A stretch of 64,000 nt of DNA from Bradyrhizobium sp. Y36 (GTDB lineage: Bacteria > Pseudomonadota > Alphaproteobacteria > Rhizobiales > Xanthobacteraceae), in contig NZ_NWTI01000011.1 in assembly GCF_002531575.1 (NCBI RefSeq), positions 124,001 through 188,000 of the forward strand, read 5' to 3'. This document shows, piece after piece, positions 8,424-17,319 of this stretch. The position numbers were made by a program, and so were the translations under genes. Numbering within the stretch: the stretch's first letter is position 1; each line of letters opens with the position of its first letter. The notes beneath the pieces were generated by a model. It did no database searches, was not told the origin of the DNA, and saw only the letters and a program-made list of their open reading frames with translations.

Positions 8424-8909
8424 TCAACCGATTCCGAACAGGCCCGAGGGCAGCTGGATCAAAAGCACGCGCTTGAGCACCCACCACATGCCCGATGGCA
8501 CCAGCACGGCGATGGGAATCGCCAGCGTCCAGCGGACGGGATCGATCAAGCGCAACAGCAGCAGCATCAAGGGGATCGACGACAACAGGAAGCCGAGCGG
8601 CTCCAGCACGACGGAGAATGCCGCAAGACAGGCGATCAGCAGGAGCGGCTTGCTCCAGCGCACGTTCTCCCAGCGCGAGGCCAGCGTCGGCCCGCCCTCG
8701 GTGATCGCCGCGACGATGATGGATCCTGCGAACACGCACATCAGGATGCCCGTGTAGAACAGCACGTAGCCGGAGCCGGGATCGTTGATGGTGCCGAGCT
8801 TGAGCTTCATGCCCGACCAGATCACGAAGCCGCCGAGCCCGAGCCCGATCAGGCCGCCCCAGAGTTCGGAATTGTTGAGGCGGAGCTTGACGTTGGTTTG
8901 GTCGGTCAT
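8424..8909 (-). CDS. Tripartite tricarboxylate transporter small permease subunit, TctB family
   Basis: A protein of 161 residues with four hydrophobic segments, the typical size and topology of the small membrane subunit TctB. Segments: ELWGGLIGLGLGGFVIWSGM, VLFYTGILMCVFAGSIIVAA, PLLLIACLAAFSVVLEPLGF, and a C-terminal pair. The ATG at 8909 has GAGAGG eight bases upstream and was preferred to an upstream ATG at 8963, whose extra residues are hydrophilic and Arg/Cys-rich. It is followed after 4 bases by the TctA gene. Confidence 0.87.
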   Translation of the reverse strand: MTDQTNVKLRLNNSELWGGLIGLGLGGFVIWSGMKLKLGTINDPGSGYVLFYTGILMCVFAGSIIVAAITEGGPTLASRWENVRWSKPLLLIACLAAFSVVLEPLGFLLSSIPLMLLLLRLIDPVRWTLAIPIAVLVPSGMWWVLKRVLLIQLPSGLFGIG

Positions 8910-9095
8910 CGCTATCCTCTCGTGCGCCGGACGCAGCGCAGCGCCACAAGTGCGGTTGCGCACGTCTTCGACGTGCTATGGCAGGTGCGCTGCAGAGCCG
9001 GGGCCCATGAGTGTGGACGAAAAAGGGTGGGCCCGGCTCTGCGGTGTACCGCAAGAAGCGCTGCACCGCGTCCGGGACACGCTGGTGGCTCGGTC

Positions 9096-10073
9096 CTACT
9101 TCTTCGCGAGCCCGAGTGTCTCGATCACCTTGCGCTCGGACTCGGTGACCTCGACGACGAACTTCTTGTAGTCCTCGGTGTTCTTGTAGTTCGGCACCAT
9201 GTCGTATTTGGCGAGCGTCGCCACGACGGCCGGATCCTCGACCGCTTTCTTGAAGGCGTCGTGCAATTTGGCGACGATCTTCGGATCGAGCCCCTTCGGG
9301 CCGGCGATGCCGAACGGGGAGTCATAGACCATGGGGTAGCCGAGCTCCTTGAGCGTCGGCGCGTCAGGATAGTTCGGCGAGCGCGAGCCGGTCCACACCA
9401 TCAACAGGCGGAGCTTGCCGGCATCGACCAGGGGGCGCCATCCCGTGGAGTCCGCCTGGAGCATGGTGTGCTGCCCGAGCACGGCGGCGTTGGTCTCCGC
9501 GCCACCCTTGAAAGGGACCTGCGTCAGCTTGATGCCGGACATCCCGGCAATCTGCTCCATGCCGATATGCAGCGACGTGCCGGCGCCCGGCGTGGCATAG
9601 GTCACCTTGCCCGGGTTCGCCTTCGCGAACTCCACCACGTCCTTCCAGCTCTTGAATTGCGACTCCGCGCTGGTGGTCACACCGAAGGTGTAGCCGGTGA
9701 GATGGATGATGTAGGTGAAATCCCTGGCCGGATCCCACGACACGTCCTGCATCAGGGGCAGGCGGAACACGGTGATCGGAATCTGCGAGATGGTGTAGCC
9801 GTCCGCCTTCGCGGCGGCCGCCATGGTCGCCGGTCCCACCGTGCCGCCGCCGCCGGCCTTGTTGTCGATCACGATCGGCTGTCCCAGCACCTTCGAGGCG
9901 CTGTCGGCGATCGCGCGCATCGAGATATCGGTCGATCCGCCGGCCGGCCACGGCACGATCAGCGTGATCGGCTTGCTGGGATAATCCTGCGCACCGGCAG
10001 CGGTCGAGAGCAGCGCGCCCATGACAACATGCATCGCGGCAAATGCGATCGTCTTCAGCCCGTATCGCGGCAT
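9096..10073 (-). CDS. Tripartite tricarboxylate transporter substrate-binding protein, TctC/Bug family
   Basis: A periplasmic carboxylate-binding protein of 325 residues. A signal peptide (MPRYGLKTIAFAAMHVVMGA, cleavage probably after AAGA) is followed by the family start YPSKPITLIVPWPAGGSTD and the IDNKAGGGGTVG loop, both typical of Bug proteins. The second lobe has YATPGAGTSLH and VPFKGGAE. The ATG at 10073 has AGGGAGG upstream; a frame extending to 10220 lacks a signal peptide at its start. The gene lies 186 bases upstream of the TctB gene in the same direction. Being the first gene, it gives the usual high ratio of binding protein. Confidence 0.92.
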   Translation of the reverse strand: MPRYGLKTIAFAAMHVVMGALLSTAAGAQDYPSKPITLIVPWPAGGSTDISMRAIADSASKVLGQPIVIDNKAGGGGTVGPATMAAAAKADGYTISQIPITVFRLPLMQDVSWDPARDFTYIIHLTGYTFGVTTSAESQFKSWKDVVEFAKANPGKVTYATPGAGTSLHIGMEQIAGMSGIKLTQVPFKGGAETNAAVLGQHTMLQADSTGWRPLVDAGKLRLLMVWTGSRSPNYPDAPTLKELGYPMVYDSPFGIAGPKGLDPKIVAKLHDAFKKAVEDPAVVATLAKYDMVPNYKNTEDYKKFVVEVTESERKVIETLGLAKK

Positions 10074-10280
10074 CGAAATTCCTCCCTCGCGGCAGCCTCG
10101 TCGGGGCCGCCGTCCTTCGTTCTTGTGAGAGGATTGTTCCCGAAATCGAAGGAGAAGAAAAGCGCATTGCGCAGACCGCGGGCAGCGGCGGGTGCAGCAA
10201 TCCCGGCAGAACCGGAACATGCGACAATTGGTCGTTTGGCCGCGTGCCGAGAGGCGGAATTTGAAGGACCAGCGGCCGCT

Positions 10281-13148
10281 CTATGCCACGCGCCGCACCG
10301 TGTTCAGCGTCTCGATGGTGTGCCCGACCTCCGATGCCGGGCAGGGCTTGCCGAAATAATAGCCCTGCACGGCCGTGCAGCCGCATTCGCGCACGAAGTC
10401 GAGTTGCTCCTCGGTCTCCACGCCCTCCGCCGTGGTCTCGACGCCGAGCACCGAGCCGAGGCTTGCGATGGTGCGGACGATGGCCACGCTCTCCGGGCTC
10501 TCGCCGAGCGTGCCGACGAAGGAACGGTCGATCTTGATGCGGTCGAACGGAAACTTGCGCAAGTAGCTCAGCGAGGAATAGCCGACGCCGAAATCGTCGA
10601 GACTGACACGGACTCCCAGTGAGCGGAGCTGGTGCAGGATCTCGATCGTCGCCTCGCTGTCGTCGAGCAGGGCGGTCTCGGTGACCTCGAGCTCGAGCCG
10701 CTGCGGCGGCAGGCCGGCTTCAGCCAGCGCGCTTGTCACCATCGCGACCAGCCCGCGCGAGCGAAACTGCACCGGCGACAGGTTCACCGCGACGGCCACA
10801 CCGGGCCAGGAGGCGGCGGTCGCACAGGCGCTGCGCAACACCCATTCGCCGATCGGAACGATCAGCCCGTTCTCTTCCGCGATCGGAATGAACTCGGCCG
10901 GCGAGATGAAGCCGCGCGACGGATGCTTCCAGCGCAGCAGCGCCTCGAAGCCGGTGAGCTCCGACGAATCGAGCCGCACCTGCGGCTGGAACACCAGGTG
11001 GAATTCGCGCGCTTCCAGCGCGCCGCGCAGATCCTGCTCCAGTGCGTGCCGGCTGCGTGCCTCTTCCTCCATTTCGGGCTCGAACAGCTGGTAGGCCCCG
11101 CGCCCCTTCGCCTTGGCCTGATACAGCGCGAGGTCGGCGCATTTCATCAGCTCGTCGGCATCAAGCCCGTGGTCGGGCGCGATCGCAATGCCGACGGAGG
11201 CGCCGACGTGAATCGACTGGCTTTCCAGCGGCGGCGGACGGCCGATGACTTCGACCAGGCGCCGGGCGAGCTTCTCGGCCGATTGTGGCTGGGGTCCGCG
11301 CTGCAGCACGGCGAACTCGTCGCCGCCGAGGCGCGCGACGGTGTCGTGCTCGCCGACATTTTCCTTCAGGCGCGCTGCGACCCAGCGCAGCAGGCGGTCG
11401 CCTGCGGCGTGGCCGAGGCGGTCGTTGACGGTCTTGAAATTGTCGAGGTCGAAGCACAGCACCGCCATCGCGCCGCCGGCGATCGCGACCTGGTTCAGCC
11501 CCTCGCTCATCTTCTCGCGGAACAGCGTGCGGTTGGGCAGGTCGGTCAGGGAGTCGTGCCGCGCCATGTGCGCGACGCGGGCCTGGGCCTTGTGGCGCTC
11601 GGTGACATCCTCGTAGGTGACGACCCAGCCGCCTTGCTCCATGCGCTTGTGATTGAGCTTGATGATGCGGCCGTCGTTCAAATGCCGGTGCAGCGTGTGC
11701 TCGCCCTCGCGCAGCCGCTCGACATAGTCGGCATAGAGCTTGGCGCCCGTCGTGTTGGGGTGGATGCCGAGCTCGCAGCTGTGCTCCATGATCTCGCGCA
11801 TGGAGACGCCGGGCCTCACGACATCAGGCGACAGGCCGTACATCTCGATATAGCGGCGGTTACAGACGATGACGCGCAGGCTCGCATCGAGCATGCACAG
11901 ACCCTGGCTCATGTTGTTCAGCGCCGCGTCGAAGCGGCGGTACTGTTCGCTCAGCTCTCCGATCGCATGTTCCCGCTCGGTGATGTCCTCGTAGGTGGCG
12001 ACGAAGCCGCCCTCGGCCAAGGCGCAATAGCGCACCGAAATGACGGTGTTGTTCGACATGCTCCGCCGCATCGGCGAGCAATCGCGGCTCGTGATCCGCG
12101 CGCGGGCGGCTTCCAGGATCTGCTGCGGAGTGTATTCCGATGCGAACGCACCGTTCGCCATCGAACGCTCGATCAGCTCGGCGAGGTGCGTGCCGGGGCG
12201 GGTCTCCTCTTGCGACAGCCGATAGATCGTGCGGTAAGTGGTGTTGCAGACGCGAAGGCGCATGTCGCTGTCATAGAAGGCGAGCCCGTGCGCCATGTTC
12301 TCCAGCGCCGCATCGAGGATGAAGTTCTGCTGCCTCAGCGTTTCCTCGTATTGCAGCCGCTCCGTGACGTCCTCGTGCACGGTGACCCAGCCGCCGTCGG
12401 GCAGGAAGCGGGAGACGGTCTGCACCATGCGTCCGTCAAAACGCATCACAAGCAGGGATTTCGCGCGTCTGGTGCGCACGTCCTCCAATCTGGCGCTATG
12501 GAATTCGTCGGCCGGCATGCCCGGCAAATTGCCGCGCGATACCCAATGGTCGAGCACCGTACGATGCGAGGCCCCCGGCTTCACGATCGCAGGATCGAGA
12601 TTGTAGAGATTCAGGAAACGATCGTTGCAGACGACGACGTGGCTGTCGGCGTCGTACATGATGAGACCGTGCGACATGTTCGACAGCGCGTGCTGGCTGC
12701 GCTCGGTCTGCACGCGCAATTCTGCTTCGAGCCGGGCGAGGCGGGTGACATCGTCGCAGATCGTCATCCAGCCGCCGCCGGGAAGCGGCTTCAGCTCGAG
12801 CGACATGACGAGGCCGGTCGCCAGCCGCTGTTCGGTCCGAAACGGCTTTCCCCCCGCGATCTGTGCGATCCGCGCCGAATAGAGCGCGTCGAGCTCGCTT
12901 TCCGGAAAGTTGCCGCGCCCGGCGCTGTGCGCGAGCACCTCGCGGTAGCTCGTGCCCACGCGCACGATGTCGGCCGACATGTCGAACAGAGACAGGTACC
13001 GCTGGTTAACCAGCACGATCCGGTTGTCGGCATCGTAGACGCAGACGCCCTGTTCCATATGGTCGAGCGCAAGCTGGCTCAACGCGACCAGGGCTTCCGG
13101 CCCCTGCTCGCGGCGTGCACCAAGCTCGTTGTCGCGGGTCGAAATCAT
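10281..13148 (-). CDS. Four-PAS diguanylate cyclase/phosphodiesterase (GGDEF-EAL)
   Basis: A cytoplasmic signalling protein of 955 residues with no membrane segment. Four consecutive PAS_7-type sensor domains occupy roughly residues 20-140, 150-270, 280-400 and 405-525; each opens with a variant of LxNMxxGLxxYDxD (HMEQGVCVYDAD, NMSHGLIMYDAD, NMAHGLAFYDSD, NMSQGLCMLDAS) and ends with GGW/GGF...EDVTER. A GGDEF domain follows with an intact RLGGDEF, then an EAL domain with an intact FEALLRW, VNLSPVQF, DDFGVGYSSL and EGVET. Both synthesis and breakdown of cyclic-di-GMP are possible. The ATG at 13148 was chosen; a TTG at 13193 would add 15 residues. It is convergent with nothing and stands alone. 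Confidence 0.92.
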   Translation of the reverse strand: MISTRDNELGARREQGPEALVALSQLALDHMEQGVCVYDADNRIVLVNQRYLSLFDMSADIVRVGTSYREVLAHSAGRGNFPESELDALYSARIAQIAGGKPFRTEQRLATGLVMSLELKPLPGGGWMTICDDVTRLARLEAELRVQTERSQHALSNMSHGLIMYDADSHVVVCNDRFLNLYNLDPAIVKPGASHRTVLDHWVSRGNLPGMPADEFHSARLEDVRTRRAKSLLVMRFDGRMVQTVSRFLPDGGWVTVHEDVTERLQYEETLRQQNFILDAALENMAHGLAFYDSDMRLRVCNTTYRTIYRLSQEETRPGTHLAELIERSMANGAFASEYTPQQILEAARARITSRDCSPMRRSMSNNTVISVRYCALAEGGFVATYEDITEREHAIGELSEQYRRFDAALNNMSQGLCMLDASLRVIVCNRRYIEMYGLSPDVVRPGVSMREIMEHSCELGIHPNTTGAKLYADYVERLREGEHTLHRHLNDGRIIKLNHKRMEQGGWVVTYEDVTERHKAQARVAHMARHDSLTDLPNRTLFREKMSEGLNQVAIAGGAMAVLCFDLDNFKTVNDRLGHAAGDRLLRWVAARLKENVGEHDTVARLGGDEFAVLQRGPQPQSAEKLARRLVEVIGRPPPLESQSIHVGASVGIAIAPDHGLDADELMKCADLALYQAKAKGRGAYQLFEPEMEEEARSRHALEQDLRGALEAREFHLVFQPQVRLDSSELTGFEALLRWKHPSRGFISPAEFIPIAEENGLIVPIGEWVLRSACATAASWPGVAVAVNLSPVQFRSRGLVAMVTSALAEAGLPPQRLELEVTETALLDDSEATIEILHQLRSLGVRVSLDDFGVGYSSLSYLRKFPFDRIKIDRSFVGTLGESPESVAIVRTIASLGSVLGVETTAEGVETEEQLDFVRECGCTAVQGYYFGKPCPASEVGHTIETLNTVRRVA

Positions 13149-13350
13149 GGGATTGGCGGGATCTCGGCGAGCAATAGACTTAACGCAACCCAATTCAGCA
13201 GCCGAGGGTAACGAGGAGGGCGGAAAATTCCCTTAAGCGCAGTAGTTTACGGAGGGTGACTGGCGGTGGAGAGCGTATCGGAAATGCGGAGGTGCAGGCG
13301 AGAGTTGGCCGAGAGGGTGGGCGGCCAGGTTCGCCGGACGACAAGACAAT

Positions 13351-14226
13351 CTACGGCCCGTACAGCACGAGCTCCGTGTCCGTGAGGTCGCCGAGCTGTG
13401 GCCGGTGCGGGCCCTTGAAATATTTGCGGCCGCGCCGCTCGGTGTAGAAACCGACAAGGCCGGGTATCGGTCCATTGGTATCGACTGCGACCGCGATCTT
13501 GCCGAGCCGAAGCAGCAGCCGGCCGATACGGCCGGCGCAGGCGGCATATTCCGCCGCGTTCCGGCAATAGATCAATTTCATCGCGGGTGGCGCAATGAAG
13601 CCCCGGCGGATGCGCACCGGTTGCAGGATGAAGGGAAACGCTCCCTTCGGCGTGCGGCAGACGAGGCTGAGGCAATTGTACCGCGCATGCCGCGTCAGCA
13701 ACTCGGTCTCGGCGTCGGAAAGCCCCTCGATCGTCTTGGCATGAGGCGAGATGACCTCGATCTCGCTCCAGCGGGGAACGCGCGTTAGTGCGGGTACCGA
13801 GAAGAATATGCCGCGACAATAGGCACGAAAGCCCTGGGTCTCGATGATCGGCCAGGTCCACGGCGCCGGGCTGATGTTGAAATAGGTCACGTCCTTGTGC
13901 CGCTGGGCGATCTTGGTCAGCAGCGGAGCGTAGTTGCGGAAGGCCGGATCGACATACCAGCTCGACAAATTGCACTGGATGGCGGTCTCTTCGCCGTTCT
14001 TGCGGGCCGTGTAGATCAGTAGCAGCACGCCGACCGGCGTGCCATCATTGTCGAGCATGTAGCCGAAGCGCGGATAGCCCTCCGGTACGGACCGGAAAGC
14101 CTGCCGGCGCAGGCCCTGGATCCAATAATTGCGCGACCGGCCCACGAAGCCGCGCGTCAGCAAGTCCGCGACCGCCTCTGCGTCGGACTCGGTGATCTCG
14201 CGGCATCTGACCTTGGTATGGATCAC
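13351..14226 (-). CDS. GNAT-like acyltransferase beside the aminoacyl carrier protein ligase
   Basis: A protein of about 291 residues starting at a GTG (14226, sequence MIHTKVRCREITESDAEAV). The first 130 residues look like a GNAT N-acetyltransferase fold: a beta strand, the REITESDAEAVADLL helix, FGYMLDNDGTPVGVLLLIYT and LSSWYVDPAFRNYAPLLTK, which corresponds to the acetyl-CoA site region. The second half (about 150-291) is less familiar. It ends 96 bases past the stop of the carrier-protein ligase gene, on the same strand, with a degenerate repeat between. Context suggests it may take an acyl or aminoacyl group from the carrier protein, but that is inference. Start codon uncertain: no ATG is available in the plausible region. 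Confidence 0.65.
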   Translation of the reverse strand: MIHTKVRCREITESDAEAVADLLTRGFVGRSRNYWIQGLRRQAFRSVPEGYPRFGYMLDNDGTPVGVLLLIYTARKNGEETAIQCNLSSWYVDPAFRNYAPLLTKIAQRHKDVTYFNISPAPWTWPIIETQGFRAYCRGIFFSVPALTRVPRWSEIEVISPHAKTIEGLSDAETELLTRHARYNCLSLVCRTPKGAFPFILQPVRIRRGFIAPPAMKLIYCRNAAEYAACAGRIGRLLLRLGKIAVAVDTNGPIPGLVGFYTERRGRKYFKGPHRPQLGDLTDTELVLYGP

Positions 14227-14276
14227 GCTCGTCTTACCCGTGGAAATGACCGGCCTCGTGGAGTTTATCTTTTGAA

Positions 14277-14320
14277 CATGGTCTCGGCGGACAGCCGTTT
14301 CACACTTTTCCGGATCATGC
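14277..14320. repeat. Degenerate copy of the CGCATGATC palindromic element
   Basis: CATGGTCTCGGCGGACAGCC...TTTTCCGGATCATGC has the architecture of the element at 31489-31535 in reverse orientation, with the left arm decayed. It sits between the ligase gene and the GNAT-like gene. Confidence 0.5.
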
Positions 14321-14321
14321 C

Positions 14322-15302
14322 CTAGCGCCAGCCTTCGCCATGGGCATCGGCCGTGACCGGCGGCTGCAGGCCCAGGAGGTCCCGCACCTTGGCGGGCCAG
14401 GCCGAGAGGTCGGTCCCGTGGGTGTGGAACATGGCGACGGCCAGGCGATCCATGCCGAAGGCGACGCAGCCCGTGTGCGCCGGTTCGCCATCGGCGTCCT
14501 GAATGCCCCAGGTCGTGCCGAAATGCTCGCGGTGATAGTTGAAGCTCATGCAGGCGGTCGGCTGCTCTTCCGAGCGCAGCGGGATGAGGAGCTCGAACTT
14601 GAGCTGCTGCTGCTTCTGGCTCACCGCCTTCATCTGGCCGACGCGGCCGAAGAACGGATCGCTGGCATAGTCGACGCGGAAGGTGAGCCCGAGATCGGTC
14701 GCGATCTTCTGCGCACGCACCATCCAGCGTTCGCGGAAATCGGCGACGTCGTCGGGGCTGCCGATGCAGACATATTCGCGCATCCGGAACGATTGCAGCC
14801 GGTCGAGATGCTTCGACGGCTCGCGGCGGAAGCAGTCGGCGGCAACGTCGAAGCGCAGCCCGCCCTTCGGCAATTGGCCACGGCTCGCCGCGATCGGATA
14901 GACCGGATAACAGGCGGCCGGTGACAGCACGAGGTCGGCGGGCGACAGCGAGGTGGTCCAGTCGCCGCCGGCATCGAAGCGGCTCACTGCGGCATTGATC
15001 TCGCGCTCGGTCCCGTGCAGGCCGCAAACGCAGCCGAGCAGGTTCGGAAAGCTCTTGAGATAGCCGGATTTCTCCAGCTGGGCCCGGCTCATCACCGGCG
15101 GGAAGCGCATCACTTCGGTGCCGGCCTCGCGATGGCCAGTGATCAGCGCGGCCAGCTTTTCGACGACGCCTTCATAGAGCGCGGTGCGGGCGTAGACGCC
15201 GTCGGCGCCCATGCGATGGAACAGCTTGTCGGCGAGATGATCGAGCGGATCGATCATCTGCGGTGCGGTCGCGGGCGAGTCGGGGAGGACGGCAATGTTC
15301 AT
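14322..15302 (-). CDS. Amino acid--[acyl-carrier-protein] ligase, aminoacyl-tRNA-synthetase-like
   Basis: A class II seryl-tRNA-synthetase-like enzyme of 326 residues that lacks a tRNA-binding domain. The characterised B. japonicum homologue (Bll0957) activates glycine or alanine with ATP and loads it on the phosphopantetheine of a small carrier protein. Numbering this sequence from its ATG puts the three zinc ligands of Bll0957 at the same places: C131 (in PAACYPVYP), E176 (in FRMREYV) and C279 (in HTGCVAFGMDR). Class II motif 2 (FRMREYV) and motif 3 (CVAFGMDRLAVAMF) are visible. The flavoprotein gene lies 54 bases upstream on the same strand and the carrier protein gene further on, divergent. 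This is among the most secure assignments in the window. Confidence 0.93.
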   Translation of the reverse strand: MNIAVLPDSPATAPQMIDPLDHLADKLFHRMGADGVYARTALYEGVVEKLAALITGHREAGTEVMRFPPVMSRAQLEKSGYLKSFPNLLGCVCGLHGTEREINAAVSRFDAGGDWTTSLSPADLVLSPAACYPVYPIAASRGQLPKGGLRFDVAADCFRREPSKHLDRLQSFRMREYVCIGSPDDVADFRERWMVRAQKIATDLGLTFRVDYASDPFFGRVGQMKAVSQKQQQLKFELLIPLRSEEQPTACMSFNYHREHFGTTWGIQDADGEPAHTGCVAFGMDRLAVAMFHTHGTDLSAWPAKVRDLLGLQPPVTADAHGEGWR

Positions 15303-15356
15303 GGGTCGATGTCCTGCTATTTGAAAATTGTTCTTGTTGGTTCAGTCGCTAGGCAA

Positions 15357-16574
15357 TTAGTCACGAAGGCTTGACGGCACGCCGCTCATCAGCGTCGATG
15401 TCGCGGCATTGGCCAGAATGCGGTCGTTGTTGATCATGATCGGGGACGACAGCACGTCGCGCAGGTGCCGGCCCATGGTGAACTCGCCGTCGTTGCGGTA
15501 GCCGGAAAGGCCCGCGGTACGCATCGCATGCATCACGGTCTCGACCGCGAGCTCGGAGGCCTGCACCTTTAGAAGCGTGATCGACGACTGGAAGTCGAGC
15601 GAGCTCAGCGCGCGTTCGTCATGCTCTGCGCGGGAGAACGCGTCGATGTTGGCCGAAATCAGCGCGCGCAGCCTGGCCAGCGACATCTTCGCGGCGGTGA
15701 AATGCGCGGCGGCCGGCGGCATCTGCCCGCCGGACGTGCGGGCCGCTTTGCGGATGAAGGCCTGCGCGCGGGTCACGGCCGCGGCCGCGATGCCGGCCCA
15801 GGCGGAGGACCAGCACAGATGCGCGAACGGCGTCATGGTCTGGGCGTGGATCTTGTCGTAGGCCTCCGGGAAGACGCGGTCGGCGGGGCAATCGACCTTC
15901 AGCTCGAAGCCGGTCGAGCAGGTGCCGCGCATGCCGAGAGTTTCCCAGCCCTGGGTCTGCTTCAGTGAATAGTCGTCCTTGGCCAGCGCCAGCAGGACCT
16001 GGTCGGAAGCTGCGGCGGTGGTGGCGCGGCGGGCGATGGTGACGAGGCCGTCGGCTTCGGCGCCGTAGGAGATCACGGTGGCGTCGCGCACCAGCGAGAC
16101 GGTGTCGCCGGCATGGTCGACGGCAGCCGCGCTGGCGCGGATGTTGCCGCCGTTCTGGCCTTCGGTGGTGGAGGAGGCGAGCAGCCACTGGTCGCGGGCG
16201 ACCCGGCGCATCATGGTCTCCATCCAGGGGATGCCGTGACCATGCCTGATGACGCAGGCAACCTTGGTCTGGTGCATCGCGTAGATCATCGCCGTCGAGG
16301 CGCAGGCGCGTCCGAGCGTGTAGCAGATGTCGGTGACGTCGTAGATGGAGGCGCCGAAGCCGCCGAACTCGACCGGGATCATGACGCCGAGCAGCTTCTG
16401 CTCGCGGGCGACCTCGAAAGCCTTGTGCGGGAAGCGGGCGTTGCGATCGACCTCGTCGGCGTCAGCCGCCGCCGCAGCGGCGGTCCGGGCGGCACGTTCG
16501 ATCAGGGAAGGGCCCTGCTCGAGGAAGCTGGTCTGTGTTTCGTCGACAGTGAGGACTGCTTCACGCACGTTCAT
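15357..16574 (-). CDS. Acyl-CoA dehydrogenase-like flavoprotein of the aminoacyl carrier protein locus
   Basis: A protein of 405 residues with the three-part acyl-CoA dehydrogenase fold: N-terminal helices with GVMIPVEFGGFGASIYD, a middle beta domain with STTEGQNGGNIRAS and GWETLGMRGTCSTGFEL, and a C-terminal helical domain. The usual catalytic glutamate motif (YEGT/IGxGT type) is not found; the corresponding place reads SSPIMINNDRIL, so the chemistry may differ from ordinary beta-oxidation. By analogy with flavoproteins that oxidise prolyl groups on carrier proteins, it may act on the aminoacyl thioester made by the neighbouring ligase; this is inference. The start ATG has GGAGG ten bases upstream. 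It is transcribed with the ligase gene and divergently from the carrier protein gene. Confidence 0.8.
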   Translation of the reverse strand: MNVREAVLTVDETQTSFLEQGPSLIERAARTAAAAAADADEVDRNARFPHKAFEVAREQKLLGVMIPVEFGGFGASIYDVTDICYTLGRACASTAMIYAMHQTKVACVIRHGHGIPWMETMMRRVARDQWLLASSTTEGQNGGNIRASAAAVDHAGDTVSLVRDATVISYGAEADGLVTIARRATTAAASDQVLLALAKDDYSLKQTQGWETLGMRGTCSTGFELKVDCPADRVFPEAYDKIHAQTMTPFAHLCWSSAWAGIAAAAVTRAQAFIRKAARTSGGQMPPAAAHFTAAKMSLARLRALISANIDAFSRAEHDERALSSLDFQSSITLLKVQASELAVETVMHAMRTAGLSGYRNDGEFTMGRHLRDVLSSPIMINNDRILANAATSTLMSGVPSSLRD

Positions 16575-16934
16575 ACTCGTCCGCCTCCGGTTTGCCGTTC
16601 GAGATCGCCGGCATCATTCGCGACGCCGCTTGAAGCGATCCTCCGGTCATCTTTGCTTGTGAGACGAGGCTACGGATTTAATTCAAATTCGTCGATGAAA
16701 TAGAGGGTAAACAAAACCCAATTCCGCATGAACAGTTAAGGTCGGGTTGTTTGCATCTGCCGATTTTCGGGCATCGCGTTAGGAATCCGGAAGAAGCCGG
16801 AATTTCAGACAATCTGAGTCATCGTTTACTAAGAAACGCGAAGTAATGGTGTCGCCCATTGCGGGAGCGGCGGGCCGCGCCCATCGTAGCCGGAAAGCCG
16901 GTCCGACCTTTGACAGACAGACGGGAATTTGCCG
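16575..16934. other. Divergent intergenic region, 360 bases, no gene seen
   Basis: The stretch between the flavoprotein and carrier protein genes is AT-richer than its surroundings and has no convincing open frame. It must hold promoters for both directions. A short inverted repeat TCCGG-AAGAAG-CCGGA lies at about 16786-16801 and AT-rich tracts at about 16675-16720, but I cannot assign -35/-10 boxes with confidence. Confidence 0.5.
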
Positions 16935-17207
16935 ATGCACGCCTTTGATACCGAATTGCGCAATCGCATCATCAAGCTGGTGAAGGGCCTGCTCGAACAG
17001 AATTCGCTCGGTGCGGACATCACTGCGTCGGCCAAGCTCGTCGATGCCGGCCTGACCTCGATGGACATGGTCAATCTGATGCTCGGGGTCGAAGCCGAGT
17101 TCGACTTCACCATCCCGCAGTCCGAGATCACGCCGGAGAATTTCCAGTCGGTCGAGACGCTGGAGCGGATGGTCGCGACCCAGCTGCGGCTGGCGAACGC
17201 AGCTTAA
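16935..17207 (+). CDS. Aminoacyl carrier protein (phosphopantetheine-binding)
   Basis: A small acidic carrier protein of 90 residues. The phosphopantetheine attachment motif DAGLTSMDMVNLM carries the modified serine at residue 42, with helix II following. The C-terminus is the usual third helix (SVETLERMVATQL). In B. japonicum the protein at the equivalent position accepts glycine or alanine from the aaRS-like ligase, so this is the likely substrate of the 14322-15302 product. The ATG at 16935 was chosen; TTG two codons upstream is possible. Once converted to the holo form by a phosphopantetheinyl transferase encoded elsewhere, it would hold the aminoacyl thioester for the flavoprotein and the acyltransferase. 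Confidence 0.9.
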   Translation: MHAFDTELRNRIIKLVKGLLEQNSLGADITASAKLVDAGLTSMDMVNLMLGVEAEFDFTIPQSEITPENFQSVETLERMVATQLRLANAA

Positions 17208-17319
17208 GGCGGGCGCGCGCCTCCCACCATCCCCACCATCCCACCACCCCCGTTCCAAAACCCCCGCAAAACTGGCATAGCTTAACCATGTCGCACGTGG
17301 CGAACAGGGTGGAGCGGGC

